A stretch of DNA of 64,000 bases, taken from the NCBI GenBank assembly GCA_905221605.1, contig CAJNDS010002361.1, positions 1 to 64,000 on the forward strand, written 5' to 3'. Each line of letters begins with the position of its first letter. The first letter of the stretch is position 1. The translations under genes were made by a program, and so were the position numbers. The stretch comes from Symbiodinium natans. Lineage: Eukaryota; Sar; Dinophyceae; Suessiales; Symbiodiniaceae. Shown one piece after another: positions 1 through 9,139 of this stretch. The notes beneath the pieces were generated by a model, which saw only the letters and a list, made by a program, of their open reading frames with translations, was not told the origin of the DNA and did not search any database.

Positions 1-993
1 CCGCTTCTGCGGTTCGCCGGCTCGGTTGAAAACACGACATGAAAGCGTGTGCAGCAAGTCCAACTTCACCATGCTAAGAGACAATGTCTTGCGCTCTGGC
101 ACTGCTATATTCACAACAGGCTCCAGCCCCAAAGCAGGCAGAAACGTGGAGCCCACCATGCCGATGATCTCTTCGATGTCCTCCAAATTTTGCACGTAGT
201 GGCCTAAGCATGCATAAAACACATGCAAGGCTGCGTCGTGCCTGGGACGCACCAGAAGTGAAGCACCGGGCCGCCCGGGAACAGCATCTGATGCTTCCGC
301 AGGACACGCTGGTAGTGCTTCGTTTGCTTCGTAAGCCGTTTCAAGTGCAAGACCAAGAGAATCACACATGGAAACAGGAAGGATGCAGCACCTGCCATGT
401 GGAGCCCTCGCAGCAAATGCTGCTGTGGCAACTCCCTCTGGCAACATCACAGCTTTGCAATTTGAGAACTTAATCCTCTGCACAAACTCTTGAAATGTGG
501 CTGGGGAAGGGACATTTGCGCCTCTGGCATACCATGACCCAGGCACCAAGTTCAAAAGCGACAACGAGTTCAGTCGAGTCACCTTCTGCAATTGCGCCCC
601 TCGAAAGCTTGCCTTGCCGAAAACGTGATGCCCTGAGGCTACAAATAATGGCCCTACTGAAAGTATGCCAAAATCACATTGCTCTGCATTTTGGCTGAGA
701 GCCGTCTCTTTCCTTCTGACGTCTGCCTTTGCAAACTTCTGCCAGTGTTCACAGCAGTTTTTGAAGTCTCGCAGTAGCAACTCTTTCCCAAGCTGCTTTG
801 CCGAGTCACAAATCAGAGCGCCCAGAAACTTCGCGTTCTTTGCTCTGCCACTGTTCCAAACCGCCAGTCCTGAACCCTCTAACGAAAAAAGCAAGATGAG
901 ATCACCAATATTGAAGCGACGTGCGTCGCGGCCCAATGGCTTGCTCCGCTTCGCAGAGCTGCCAGGCTCACATGAAACGTACTCCGGCTCCAT
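1..993 (-). CDS. Partial hypothetical protein, 3' end outside the window
   Basis: Reading the minus strand from an ATG at 993-991 gives 331 codons without a stop to the edge of the window; an in-frame TGA lies just upstream at 1021-1023. I derived this by translating every line of sequence, and both ends of the frame check out. The product starts MEPEYVSCEPGSS and includes GPLFVASGHHVFGK, VPGSWYARGANVPS and HVFYACLGHYVQNLEDIEE. I recognise no family and no catalytic motif. Composition is that of a soluble globular protein without an obvious membrane segment. It lies downstream of the LINE on the same strand, so it could be a host exon or part of an older mobile element. The long open frame and varied composition support real coding; function is unknown. 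Confidence 0.5.
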   Translation of the reverse strand, partial: MEPEYVSCEPGSSAKRSKPLGRDARRFNIGDLILLFSLEGSGLAVWNSGRAKNAKFLGALICDSAKQLGKELLLRDFKNCCEHWQKFAKADVRRKETALSQNAEQCDFGILSVGPLFVASGHHVFGKASFRGAQLQKVTRLNSLSLLNLVPGSWYARGANVPSPATFQEFVQRIKFSNCKAVMLPEGVATAAFAARAPHGRCCILPVSMCDSLGLALETAYEANEALPACPAEASDAVPGRPGASLLVRPRHDAALHVFYACLGHYVQNLEDIEEIIGMVGSTFLPALGLEPVVNIAVPERKTLSLSMVKLDLLHTLSCRVFNRAGEPQKR

Positions 994-1427
994 GTTTCTC
1001 AAGTTTTCACCCAAAACGACTCATTCCTTGAACCGACATTGCGACGGCTGCATTTTGGAGTTTAGGGCGGGCCGAGGAGCCCGAGGTCCAGGCCAAACCA
1101 TAAGTTTTTTCTCCGTTTCGGTTTTGAGTAGGTTTCGCAGAACTCGGCACACAGCAAGTCGCACGAAACGATCTTTTTTAGGGGTCCCGTAGAGTGAAAA
1201 ATTCGGCCAAAGGCATGATTCTTACCAAAACATACCAAAACAAGAACTGTCAGGAAAACATCGTTAAACCCCAAAAAAACCTGAAAAACCATGAACCCTT
1301 GGAGAACCCTCGAAATGGTTCGTTCCCCCGTGTCTTTCTTACCCGCGCTTAACCTGGCGTTGATTGTGAAACGCTACTTAGGGGGCGGAGTCCGCGTACC
1401 CACGCAGCCATCAGGGGCGGTAACCGC
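994..1427. other. Spacer between the edge ORF and the LINE
   Basis: No coding signal on either strand. The LINE 3' end should lie here, but I see neither a poly(A) tail nor a clear target-site duplication. A short A-rich stretch at 1195-1290 includes CATCGTTAAACCC, which recurs near 55798. Confidence 0.4.
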
Positions 1428-2277
1428 TTACCCTGCTGATGAAGTTGGTGGCGGTGAATCAGATGATATGTTTACGGCGAGGTCAGCACTTGAGTTAGGA
1501 TTGTCGATCTTGGAGTATAGGCAGAGATAGACTTGGGTGTGCAGGGTTTTTAGAAGTTTGGTAGTGAGCTTCTGGGCAACTTTGTTATCGTCATGCAAGT
1601 AGGCAGTGGCCCCCACATGGAAGGTGACAGCCCTGTAGTGTCCAGATTGAGGGGTATCACGATGTGAATGATTGCTGCTCTTAGTCGATATCGTAGGGTT
1701 CCCCTCTGCAAACCATCATCATGAAACACAGGAATGGAGAGGGTATCAGTTGGCACAACTGGAGTAGTAGATTTGGCGTAGACTCCACCAACCTCTCGAA
1801 ACCTGTTGAGTTGCAGCAAGAGCTCACTGGGATCAGTAGCAAGCGCGTGCGGAGCAGCCTGGGACTCCCATGCATCAATTAAGCTCTGCAACGCACATTC
1901 TTGTTGGGTCAGCAGGGGCTCAGGCAGCAGGATAGGCCAAGTGGTACCTCGATCTGTGACCTGAATAGCGCCGTCCACATGCAATCTGGTTTGCCATTCT
2001 CCATTCATGGGGGCTGTGAGTAGCTCATTTGCCAACAAGTGCTTGGCAAATTCTGCCACGTCATGCTGCATATTTGGCTGTGCCCATGTTCTTAGCGCCT
2101 GGGTCCAGGGCATGAGCTGCCACAGCTTAGCCGTTTTCTGAGTGACGAGCCAGGACATCAGCCTTTGAAGATCATCACGAAAGAACGTCATGCGCCTGAA
2201 GCTTTGTGCATGCAAGAGTGTGAGGATTAGACTGTTAGCATAGCAATGGTTACTGGAGTTTTGAAGTCGGAGTCGCC
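1428..2277 (-). pseudogene. Ubiquitin-specific-protease-like (USP, peptidase C19) domain of the LINE
   Basis: The Cys box reads LQNSSNHCYANSLILTLL at about 2215-2270, matching the USP pattern of a conserved Asn, then Cys-Tyr-x-Asn-Ser. The His box lies about 600 bases downstream: YRLRAAIIH in one frame, then SGHYRAVTFH and AYLHDDNKVAQKL in the next, matching Tyr-x-Leu...His...Gly-His-Tyr and the trailing Asp-Asp-x-x-Val of USPs. A single-base frame change between about 1640 and 1690 separates the two boxes. USPs cleave ubiquitin from proteins; a role in shielding the element's proteins from turnover is inference. Catalytic Cys and His are both visible. I know of cysteine proteases in some LINEs but not a USP in this position. 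Confidence 0.7.
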
Positions 2278-3247
2278 TCAAAGCTTCTCTGCAAGCTTCT
2301 CCAGCGCATTGGCCAACGCTCCTCGTCCCAGTTTGTCGTGCCTCAGGGACGTGCCTGCCAGGTGCCAGATCGCTTGGTGGCAGTACTTGTCCAGCAGAAA
2401 GTAGACTGCGTGTGAGGCCTGGTTGCGTAGGCCAATCTCCAGGACGAATGGCACCACTTCCCCCTGCATGTCCGGCGCAAGCTTCCGTTGGGCATGAAAG
2501 CGTCCTACCACTCGTGGCTGGAGGATCAGCCTCTGCAAGGTCGCGATGTCCTCGAGTACCGCTTTCGTGGGGATCGATTCGCGATCGTCCTTGTTCTGGT
2601 ATATCTTCTCCGCGTCGTCCCACATCATGTAGTGAAAGTCGCCCGCTGGATTTAACAGTTTGGCCGTTTGTGCTTTGGCATGTAGCGTTGGATCCTGCAG
2701 GGATTGCATCCTGGTAGTCACCGCCTCCAGGAGACAGCCCAGGAGGACCACACGTAAGGGCTGGGTTACCAGAGCTGGTGACTGCTCCTTCTTGGCCTTC
2801 CATTCCGATCCGACTCGCATGAGATCGCTGAGCACTGTCAGCTCCGGCGGACTGGTCTTCATGAAGAACACGTAGCTGGTGTCCTGACGGTGGATGGCCA
2901 GTGCATCCTCGTGGCGAAGGGACAGGGTCGTGATGAGCTTCACGGCCTCTCTCAGGGGATCGTCCTCGTCGTTGTCCAGCGAAGAAGGTCCGGAGGCCTG
3001 TTTGGCCTGCTTCGCGAAGCTCTGGTTGCCTTTCCCCCGATCTCCGCGCTGCCGACCTTTCTGGCGACTGAGGTCCTCCGCTCGGTCTCCTTGCCACTTT
3101 TGTCCCACCTCCCCAGGCTTGTTCATCATGGACTTCCACAGATCCATTTCGGCGGCGCCTCTTGTCAGCTCGTCCATCATTACCTGTGGCCGATTCCGAG
3201 GCATGAAGAAGGATCCCCAAGCGATTTTGATGTCGCAGGATGAAGGC
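2278..3247 (-). pseudogene. LINE linker segment in a shifted frame
   Basis: From a stop at 3247-3249 a second frame is open to 2278, ending ANALEKLAEKL. It reads as a plausible protein with a basic stretch (GRQRGDRGKGNQS), a helical middle (LREAVKLITTLSLRHEDALAI) and an acidic DNDEDD patch. The frame used by RT and USP is also open here but gives an Arg/Gly/Ser-rich product unlike a folded protein. I infer that this shifted frame is the ancestral one linking zinc fingers to USP, and that two indels displaced it. A separate small gene or programmed frameshifting is less likely. I do not recognise the domain. Confidence 0.5.
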
Positions 3248-6200
3248 TACTCGAACCAGTACTGAGCACCCCACAGCCGCGCGGTTGTGCCGAGTGCCAC
3301 AGTGCTGGCAGGGGGAGTTGACACCCTTTCGCGTAAGCAGGAAATGCTGACACTGGTCAAGGTGAGCGGTTGCATCCACATGTTGAGCTTTGATATGTTG
3401 ATGCAACATGGCAGTTTTGGCCATCCAAAGGTTGCAGAAGGGGCAGTAGTGCAATCGCCCAATGGCGCGGATTTTCTGTGCAAGCTGCTTCCAATCGTCC
3501 GACTGAGCCTCTTGCAGAAAAGCTTCGTCCTGCAGCAGGGGTTCAGGGTCTGGCGGATATGGAGGTAGGGTCGGGGCACATCCTAAGTGAAGTACTGGGC
3601 AACACTGCCTATTGTGATGCGCCGCAAACTGCGGCCAGGATGAGAACTCATGTCTGCAGTGTCGACACGTAGGCATACCATCGTGTGCATGTTGCATGTG
3701 CGAGGCCTTTCGTTCTCGAAAGGCTGCCTCCTTCGCATGATGTTGCTCTTTAGTCAGCTTGACATGCACGTTGGAGATGTGCCAACGTAACGTGGCCTCG
3801 TTGGGGAAGGAAAGGCCGCATACATCACATGGAGCTGGGGGTCTGGCATCCTGATGTCTGAGGGGCACTTTGCTTGCCGCCTGCGTAACAGTCGGATCAT
3901 TGGTGATTTTACGGAGGTGCTCCCACCATCTTTTTACGACGGTTGGCTGTAGTTGTGCAACAGGCCCTGATTCTACCTTATCTAGCCTTTTGATCAAAGT
4001 AGTGTCCAAGCCTTCCAGGGGGTCAGCCAGGTGAAAGTTTGTCAAGAAATTCGCATTAGACAGCCCAGTGATGTGAGGAAGGTTATTAGCCAAAGCTCGC
4101 CATTGTCGGACAGTGCCATAGACTTTCTGCCTACCAGCCACAGTCAGTCCTGTACAGGAGAGCCCATATCGAAGGGTGGCGAGACATATGCATTGATGCA
4201 GCTGCAATCGCTTATGCACTGGCAGGGCTTTAGACTTTGGCAAGGCAGATAACCGATTATAGGCAATCCAGGAATGGCGTAGCCGGTGCTTAAGGGTTTG
4301 CCACTCAAAGTTTTTGTACGAAAGTTTGACGCCAAGGTACTCATGGGACATGACAACCGGCAGCAGGTAGCACTTTCCCGTGAGGTTGGCAGCCCCAATT
4401 CGCAGGCATTTGCCGAGAGTGGCATGTTGATACAGCATGGGCTTGAGGCATGCATGCACCTGCGTACCCCAGAGCGAGTAGAGGACCACTGTTTTGCCCG
4501 GACTAAGTTGCATACCATGATCTTCCAAGACTGCAACGATTTTGGAAATTTGCGTGGGGACACTTTTCATGTCCGACCAGGTCTCGATCGTCCATTGCGC
4601 TCGGAAATCGTCCGCAAAGAAAGTTTTGAGTGCTGAGGGCGCAGCAGTGTCAAGTTTGGATGCAAGATAGAGGGAATAGAGCGTCCAGAGCATCGGCGCT
4701 AATCCGCATCCTTGCCTGATGCCTTGCCCCGCCAGCACAGAGCCCTGCGCCCTGGGAGTTTTAAAAATGTACGTAGCGTTCTCATGTAGGTACAAAATAA
4801 GTTGAATGATCGAGGCAGGTATCCGGAAGTGCTCAAGGCATGTCTGCAGACACTGCCAGGGGATGCTGTCGGAGGCTTTGCGTAGATCAAGTGAGAGCGT
4901 GACGCCTCCCGAGACGATTTGGGCAGTTTTGCCCGCCCTCCTATCACGGGTGGTGACCGTGGCATTTTGGCGACGTTCTCGGATTTCTCTGCAATGGCCA
5001 AAAGCCCTGTCGATAGCGTCGCAGGTTTGTCGTCCTTCAAGGTATGCAAATTGTGGGATGTGCGTTGCGGCATTCGAGACTATGGGCCGAATTTCCTCCG
5101 CTACTAGCTTTGCTAGGACTTTGGCCATCGGCGAAAGCAGTGAAATTGGTCTTAGCGAGTCGGCGGAGGTCGCCGGCTTAGACGGTTTAGGGATGAGTGC
5201 CACTTGTATTTCGTGCCAGGCCTTGGGCAGCAAAAGTTCTTCCCGGTCATAGGCTGCCACAAGGGTCTGCTGGAACACCTGCGTCGCAAGGTGAGCTGAG
5301 GCTCGCCAGAACGGGGCAGGCAGGAAGTGTGAAGGAAGAGCCTTGTTAGGCAACTTGCTGAACGCTAGGAGCACACTGTGTGGATCAAAGACAACGGCCT
5401 GATCAACAGGCCTGCCCGATGGTGCATGGTCTGGCTGTTTGTAGACCTGCTTAAAATGTCCCACAATCTGCTGCATTTCTTCTTGCGGCGTGAGGATGTG
5501 TCCTTGACTGGTGCGGAGCTGGAGCCTTTTCTGCCTGACCTTTGGTGCATAGCGCTTCAGGATTTGGTGAACGGCTGTCATGGGACTGCTGCTGTTCCTG
5601 GCCTCCATAATGAGCGCATCAAGGTGTTGCTTCTTTCTGAGTCTGCTAATCTTGCGAAGCTCCTTCATGGACGCTGCTAGTCTGGCTCTAGTATGCTTAC
5701 GAACCTGAGGGTCGAGAGTGCCAACAAAGGTGTCATGGTTGGTGGCAAGGGCCTGCTGTAGTGCCCGCAACTCTTGTCGGTGTTGCCAAAGATGAACTAC
5801 CTCAGGCGAGTCAAGAGTCGTTGCGGGAGCTTCTGAGGGATTGAGGGTCACGCAGCACTGATCAAGCGCATTTGCCCATGCATCCGCCATGATTTTGGTC
5901 AGCTCCTGATGTAGTAAGACATGATCCGGTAGGTGCGCTTGGTAGGTGGGGAGGAGTTTAGGGTATTTGTTCATGAGCTCCTGTGTGGCTTTAAGTGAGT
6001 TGCCCTGTTTCTCGCCGGCTTTGCGAGGTGCCACTGGTAACGGCAGCTGCGCCTTGACTGGGAGATGGTACATCCCCGTTTCAGGCAAGAGTGGGAAATT
6101 CATCAAGGTGCTCGCACATAGGGCTTGAGGCGTTGTCTGGCGGCATCTCATCAGGTAGAAGTCAATTTGAGTGCCCATGCCCTTAAGTGGCTTAAAGGTG

Positions 6201-6550
6201 ACGGAGGGAGACCCTGCTTTTCCCCATGTATTTAACGCGCACAGACCATGATCCCTTAGAAGGTCCTGTAATCGAAACTGATCTTTGTAGTGATGACCCG
6301 CGGGCAGTATAGGGGTTCCTTTGCCAACATGAGTGGTCTCTTTCAGCAAAGGACAGTTCATGTCCCCTACGATGAGAAGAAGGTTTCGAGCAGGAACCGA
6401 GCGAGCCCATTTAGAGATACGATCCCAGATGTCCGACCGGTTTGCTAATGCGTGCTTGCCTGTCACCGTCTCCACCATCGGGGTTCCAAGCGTGCTGATA
6501 TACGGCCAGGACATCAAGGGCAGGACGCTTCTGCAGCGAGATTCGAACAT
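3248..6550 (-). CDS. LINE ORF, endonuclease 3' half, reverse transcriptase and zinc fingers
   Basis: The start of this frame completes the APE domain: LLIVGDMNCPL (Asp/Asn pair), then TFKPLKGMGTQIDF, with the terminal His near TGMYHLPVK. The RT follows: HEIQVALIPKPSK and LRPISLLSPMAKV (fingers), LSLDLRKASDSIPW (first catalytic Asp), GIRQGCGLAPMLW (motif B) and FFADDF near 4605-4625 (second and third Asp). About 200 residues later come C2H2-like units: CDVCGLSFPNEATLRWH near 3770-3830, CRHCRHEFSSWPQFAAHH, YCPFCNLWMAKTAMLHQH and CQHCGTRH. Such fingers are common downstream of RT in LINEs and probably bind nucleic acid. The open frame continues past 3248, but in a low-complexity alternative reading that looks non-genuine. 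Confidence 0.85.
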
Positions 6551-7283
6551 GTAGTAATCGACCTGGCCTTAGCTCGTTGTATCGGATGTCGTGTGCCGGA
6601 CATACTGAGTTGTGTACGAACACAAGGATCCCCCCTTGTGATTGGCCCACACCAGTATGGACGGCTTGCCAGTCAGTGGCTGGGTATTCCATTGTGGTGG
6701 GCCAGTGCGTTTCAGTGATGACCACTAAGTCTGGCCGAGTGTGTTCGTCCTGGATGTGCAGCCAGTGCTTGAGCTCTGCATGTCTGGAGGCATGTAGCCC
6801 ACCAGCATTCCAGTACAGAATGCGCAGGCCATGTGCTGTGGTCTCTACCTGTGGGGAGGAAGACTTGCTGCCCGCGTTGTCTGGCTGGTAGCGGACACTT
6901 AGCTGTTTGGCAGTGAAGGTGCGACCAAGATAAGTGGTGACTCCAAAACGACTGGCTCGCTTCACAGCCCTTTTGTAGGAGCGCTTAGCAGCCGGGCTGT
7001 GCATCGGTTCCGGTATTGCTGTTCGGGCAGGATTAAAGGTTTGTGAGGACACTCCAAGTGCAAGGTATGGGTAGAATCCAGTGAGAACGAGTATACGGAG
7101 CAAGCTGGGCACACATGACCTGGAGTGTACACGTCTGTGGCTGCTGAGGTGGCGTTCCCTGTTTGCTGATGCTGCATATTCAGTCTCAGGCTCCAGCGGT
7201 ACTGCAGCTGTAGCAAGTGAGCGCTTGCTGACACGTCTTGCCTTTAACAGAAGCTTCCAACGTGCCCAGGCGTGGCTTCGCAT
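6411..7283 (-). CDS. LINE ORF, N-terminal part with AP endonuclease (5' half)
   Basis: The first ATG in this frame is at 7283; the open frame extends upstream only into the neighbouring repeat of element B. A basic leader of about 150 residues (SYKRAVKRASRFGVTTYL) precedes the endonuclease. Visible APE motifs are LRILYWNAGGL (the Asn of motif I), DLVVITETHW (catalytic Glu) and GGILVFVHNS, then GRLLHVRI. The frame breaks near 6480-6510 and the second half of the nuclease continues in another frame. Known role: nicking target DNA to prime reverse transcription. The frameshift implies this copy cannot make the whole enzyme. Confidence 0.8.
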   Translation of the reverse strand: MRSHAWARWKLLLKARRVSKRSLATAAVPLEPETEYAASANRERHLSSHRRVHSRSCVPSLLRILVLTGFYPYLALGVSSQTFNPARTAIPEPMHSPAAKRSYKRAVKRASRFGVTTYLGRTFTAKQLSVRYQPDNAGSKSSSPQVETTAHGLRILYWNAGGLHASRHAELKHWLHIQDEHTRPDLVVITETHWPTTMEYPATDWQAVHTGVGQSQGGILVFVHNSVCPAHDIRYNELRPGRLLHVRISLQKRPALDVLAVYQHAWNPDGGDGDRQARISKPVGHLGSYL

Positions 7284-7365
7284 GATCTTGCCCCATGAAA
7301 GATAAGCTGCACTAACTACTAACTGAGGACGCTTCGGGCTTGTTCCAGCTGGTGGTCGAGGATGT

Positions 7366-7577
7366 TTACCGCTTGTTCCATACTGGGTTTGAACCCAAAA
7401 GCCCAAAAGCCACAACCTGAAGAATCACAGAGCACATAGCAGGAGCTGCATGTCCCTCACATTTTCATCAGTGGGCGAACCAATTGATCGCATCCTAGCA
7501 TGTGCCGGTGCACACAACACGGTGCACATACATTGCACATGTGTCTCACCATACCCTAACAAACCTCAAGCCCCCTT
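7366..7577 (-). repeat. Element B terminal repeat, outer copy (B2)
   Basis: A 212-base direct repeat matches 7899-8110 at a constant offset of 533. It begins TTACCGCTTGTTCC and ends AAGCCCCCTT on the plus strand, with the flanks differing immediately outside. Its outer edge abuts the LINE. Confidence 0.9.
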
Positions 7578-7898
7578 TGAGGGCGAAGGAACTGTACATG
7601 CAACACTAATATGACTGCCGATGGCGCACAGGGAGTTGCAGCCGCGTCAGCGGGCCCTGTCTTTGTGATGCCCTGGGTGGGCTGGGTGGGTCAAAAATTT
7701 TCGCACTGAGCTGTGGAGCCAGCGCTGCACACACAGATCTCCAGCAAACGAAGTTTGCAAATTGTCGTTCGCAATACCAAGCATGACAAGCATCAGAAAC
7801 TTTTGGGTTACAAACCAAGAACAAACGGCACACACCGTTTTTCGAAGAGACATTTTGGAAGCAAACGGTAAAACACCATTCGCTCGCGAACAGTAAGC
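7578..7898 (-). repeat. Element B internal terminus: A2 plus A2/B2 spacer
   Basis: Lies between the two 212-base copies. On the element strand it contains GCGAAAATTTTTGACCC followed by CCC-rich runs (plus-strand 7671-7704), the same signature found at the A2/B2 boundary of elements A, C and E. The matching A1 copy is missing because the 5' end of B is truncated. No coding signal. Confidence 0.7.
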
Positions 7899-8110
7899 TT
7901 ACCGCTTGTTCCATACTGGGTTTGAACCCAAAAGCCCAAAAGCCACAACCTGAAGAATCACAGAGCACATAGCAGGAGCTGCATGTCCCTCACATTTTCA
8001 TCAGTGGGCGAACCAATTGATCGCATCCTAGCATGTGCCGGTGCACACAACACGGTGCACATACATTGCACATGTGTCTCACCATACCCTAACAAACCTC
8101 AAGCCCCCTT
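7899..8110 (-). repeat. Element B terminal repeat, inner copy (B1)
   Basis: Inner copy of the 212-base repeat. Its start overlaps the stop region of the RNase H frame (8099-8110), as in elements A and E, where B1 begins at or just after the Pol stop. Confidence 0.9.
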
Positions 8111-8455
8111 CTTAGCCGACAGATCAAGGCAGATGGCATCCAGGTGCTCTGACACGTCGGAACACGGGACACTGATGCCACCCCACAGCAAGTGCTGGGT
8201 CACCAGTCTTGACGGGTGATCTGCGCAGTTCGACGGGGAAGGGACTCGCGAGAACCAAGGGATGAACTCGCACCCCACCTCCAAGCCCACAAACATTGTA
8301 AGCAGATTTTTCACTATTGGGGACCTACCCCGACAGGAAATCAAAATATCCCTAACCGCATTGTTGTCGATGAAAGCCACAACAGGTGAATGCGCAACCC
8401 TTTTGCCCCAAAGGCGGAACGCAAGCAGCACCGCAACAAACTCCGCCTCCATTAT
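8099..8455 (-). CDS. pol: Element B Pol, RNase H C-terminal part
   Basis: This fragment contains IMEAEFVAVLLAF (catalytic Glu), VAFIDNNAVRDIL (Asp) and SNCADHPSR (final Asp), i.e. the last three acidic positions of an RNase H. The first Asp lies 9 kb away on the far side of element A. The frame ends with LSAKKGA and a stop inside the terminal repeat. Reading upstream past 8455 enters element A (MSGELKFS), which is not B coding sequence. RNase H removes the RNA strand after cDNA synthesis. Confidence 0.85.
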   Translation of the reverse strand: MMEAEFVAVLLAFRLWGKRVAHSPVVAFIDNNAVRDILISCRGRSPIVKNLLTMFVGLEVGCEFIPWFSRVPSPSNCADHPSRLVTQHLLWGGISVPCSDVSEHLDAICLDLSAKKGA

Positions 8456-8706
8456 GGAAAATTTCAGCTCGCCTGACATTTCTCTCTCAAACTAAAGTTG
8501 TAGTGCTCTTCCTTCGAGCACGGGGTTTTTAATAATCCTTTTTGCGACCTTTTTGAGTTGCGGAAAGTGTTTCGAGTTTTAAACGAATTTTCCTCAGCAT
8601 CATGAACGTTATTTTTAGCCATGTGACTTGCTGCATGCTTGAATCCACAGTTGGCCCGTTCATGTTCACAGCTGCTCGAGCTCGGGCTGAGAGAAAATTT
8701 TTGTCC
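8456..8706 (+). repeat. Element A split repeat A1
   Basis: 251 bases identical to 17006-17256 (offset 8550). Begins GGAAAATTTCAGC and ends GAAAATTTTTGTCC. Confidence 0.95.
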
Positions 8707-9139
8707 TTTTGAGCCTCCGCTAATCCTGTAAGGGTGCCGTGCTAGAGGTTCGAGGTGCTATTGGTCTCCCCTTAGGGGTCGTGCAAGCCGAGAGCCTGTG
8801 CGCTCTCGGCGGATGGACAGCGAGTCGAGCTCTGCGAGCAGCTCTCTCAGTTGGGACTGGCCTGTTGTGCCGCCAGCCCCCGTTTTCCAGGCGGTTTGCA
8901 TCCGGCCTCGGTCCTTTCATACCGCTTCACTTCAGCGTCAGCTAGACGCTCCTCCCAGTCTCTTTTCGTATGTCCTCGAGAGCTCTTTCTGTGGCGTGTT
9001 GGTCAGTACCAGAGAAGGATCCAGGATCCTTTTGTTTCTCGACCCTCCTCATTGGCTTGCTCTTGCCTGCACCGGCCCCCGCCCGCATACGTGTGTTCGC
9101 CTTCTTCTTCAGCTGTCCGACTAAGGTGCCGCTTGCAAC
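8707..9139 (+). other. Element A leader (5' untranslated region)
   Basis: GC-rich, pyrimidine-biased leader between A1 and the YR start codon. Frames that are open here have no family resemblance. It presumably carries promoter and cDNA-priming signals, but I can identify none. Confidence 0.5.

Larger units (their letters stand above)
1428..7365 (-). mobile_element. LINE (non-LTR retrotransposon) with APE, RT, zinc fingers and USP domain
   Basis: Reading right to left, the element encodes an AP-type endonuclease, a reverse transcriptase, C2H2-like zinc fingers, an unrecognised basic/helical segment and a ubiquitin-specific-protease-like domain. Endonuclease plus RT in one reading direction, with no RNase H, integrase or terminal repeats, defines a non-LTR element. 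At least three frame changes (near 6500, near 3245 and near 2278) and another inside the USP (1640-1690) show that this copy is decayed. The 5' end abuts the terminal repeat of element B at 7366; the 3' end is not resolved. The USP is the unusual part. Confidence 0.85.

Noticed and set aside
7284-7415. N-terminal extension of the LINE ORF
   Set aside because: No ATG, and it runs into the element B repeat.
7366-8110. Reading the 212-base repeats as LTRs of a small LTR retrotransposon
   Set aside because: The 321 bases between them hold no gene, and the copy position at the RNase H stop fits B1/B2 of a split-repeat element.
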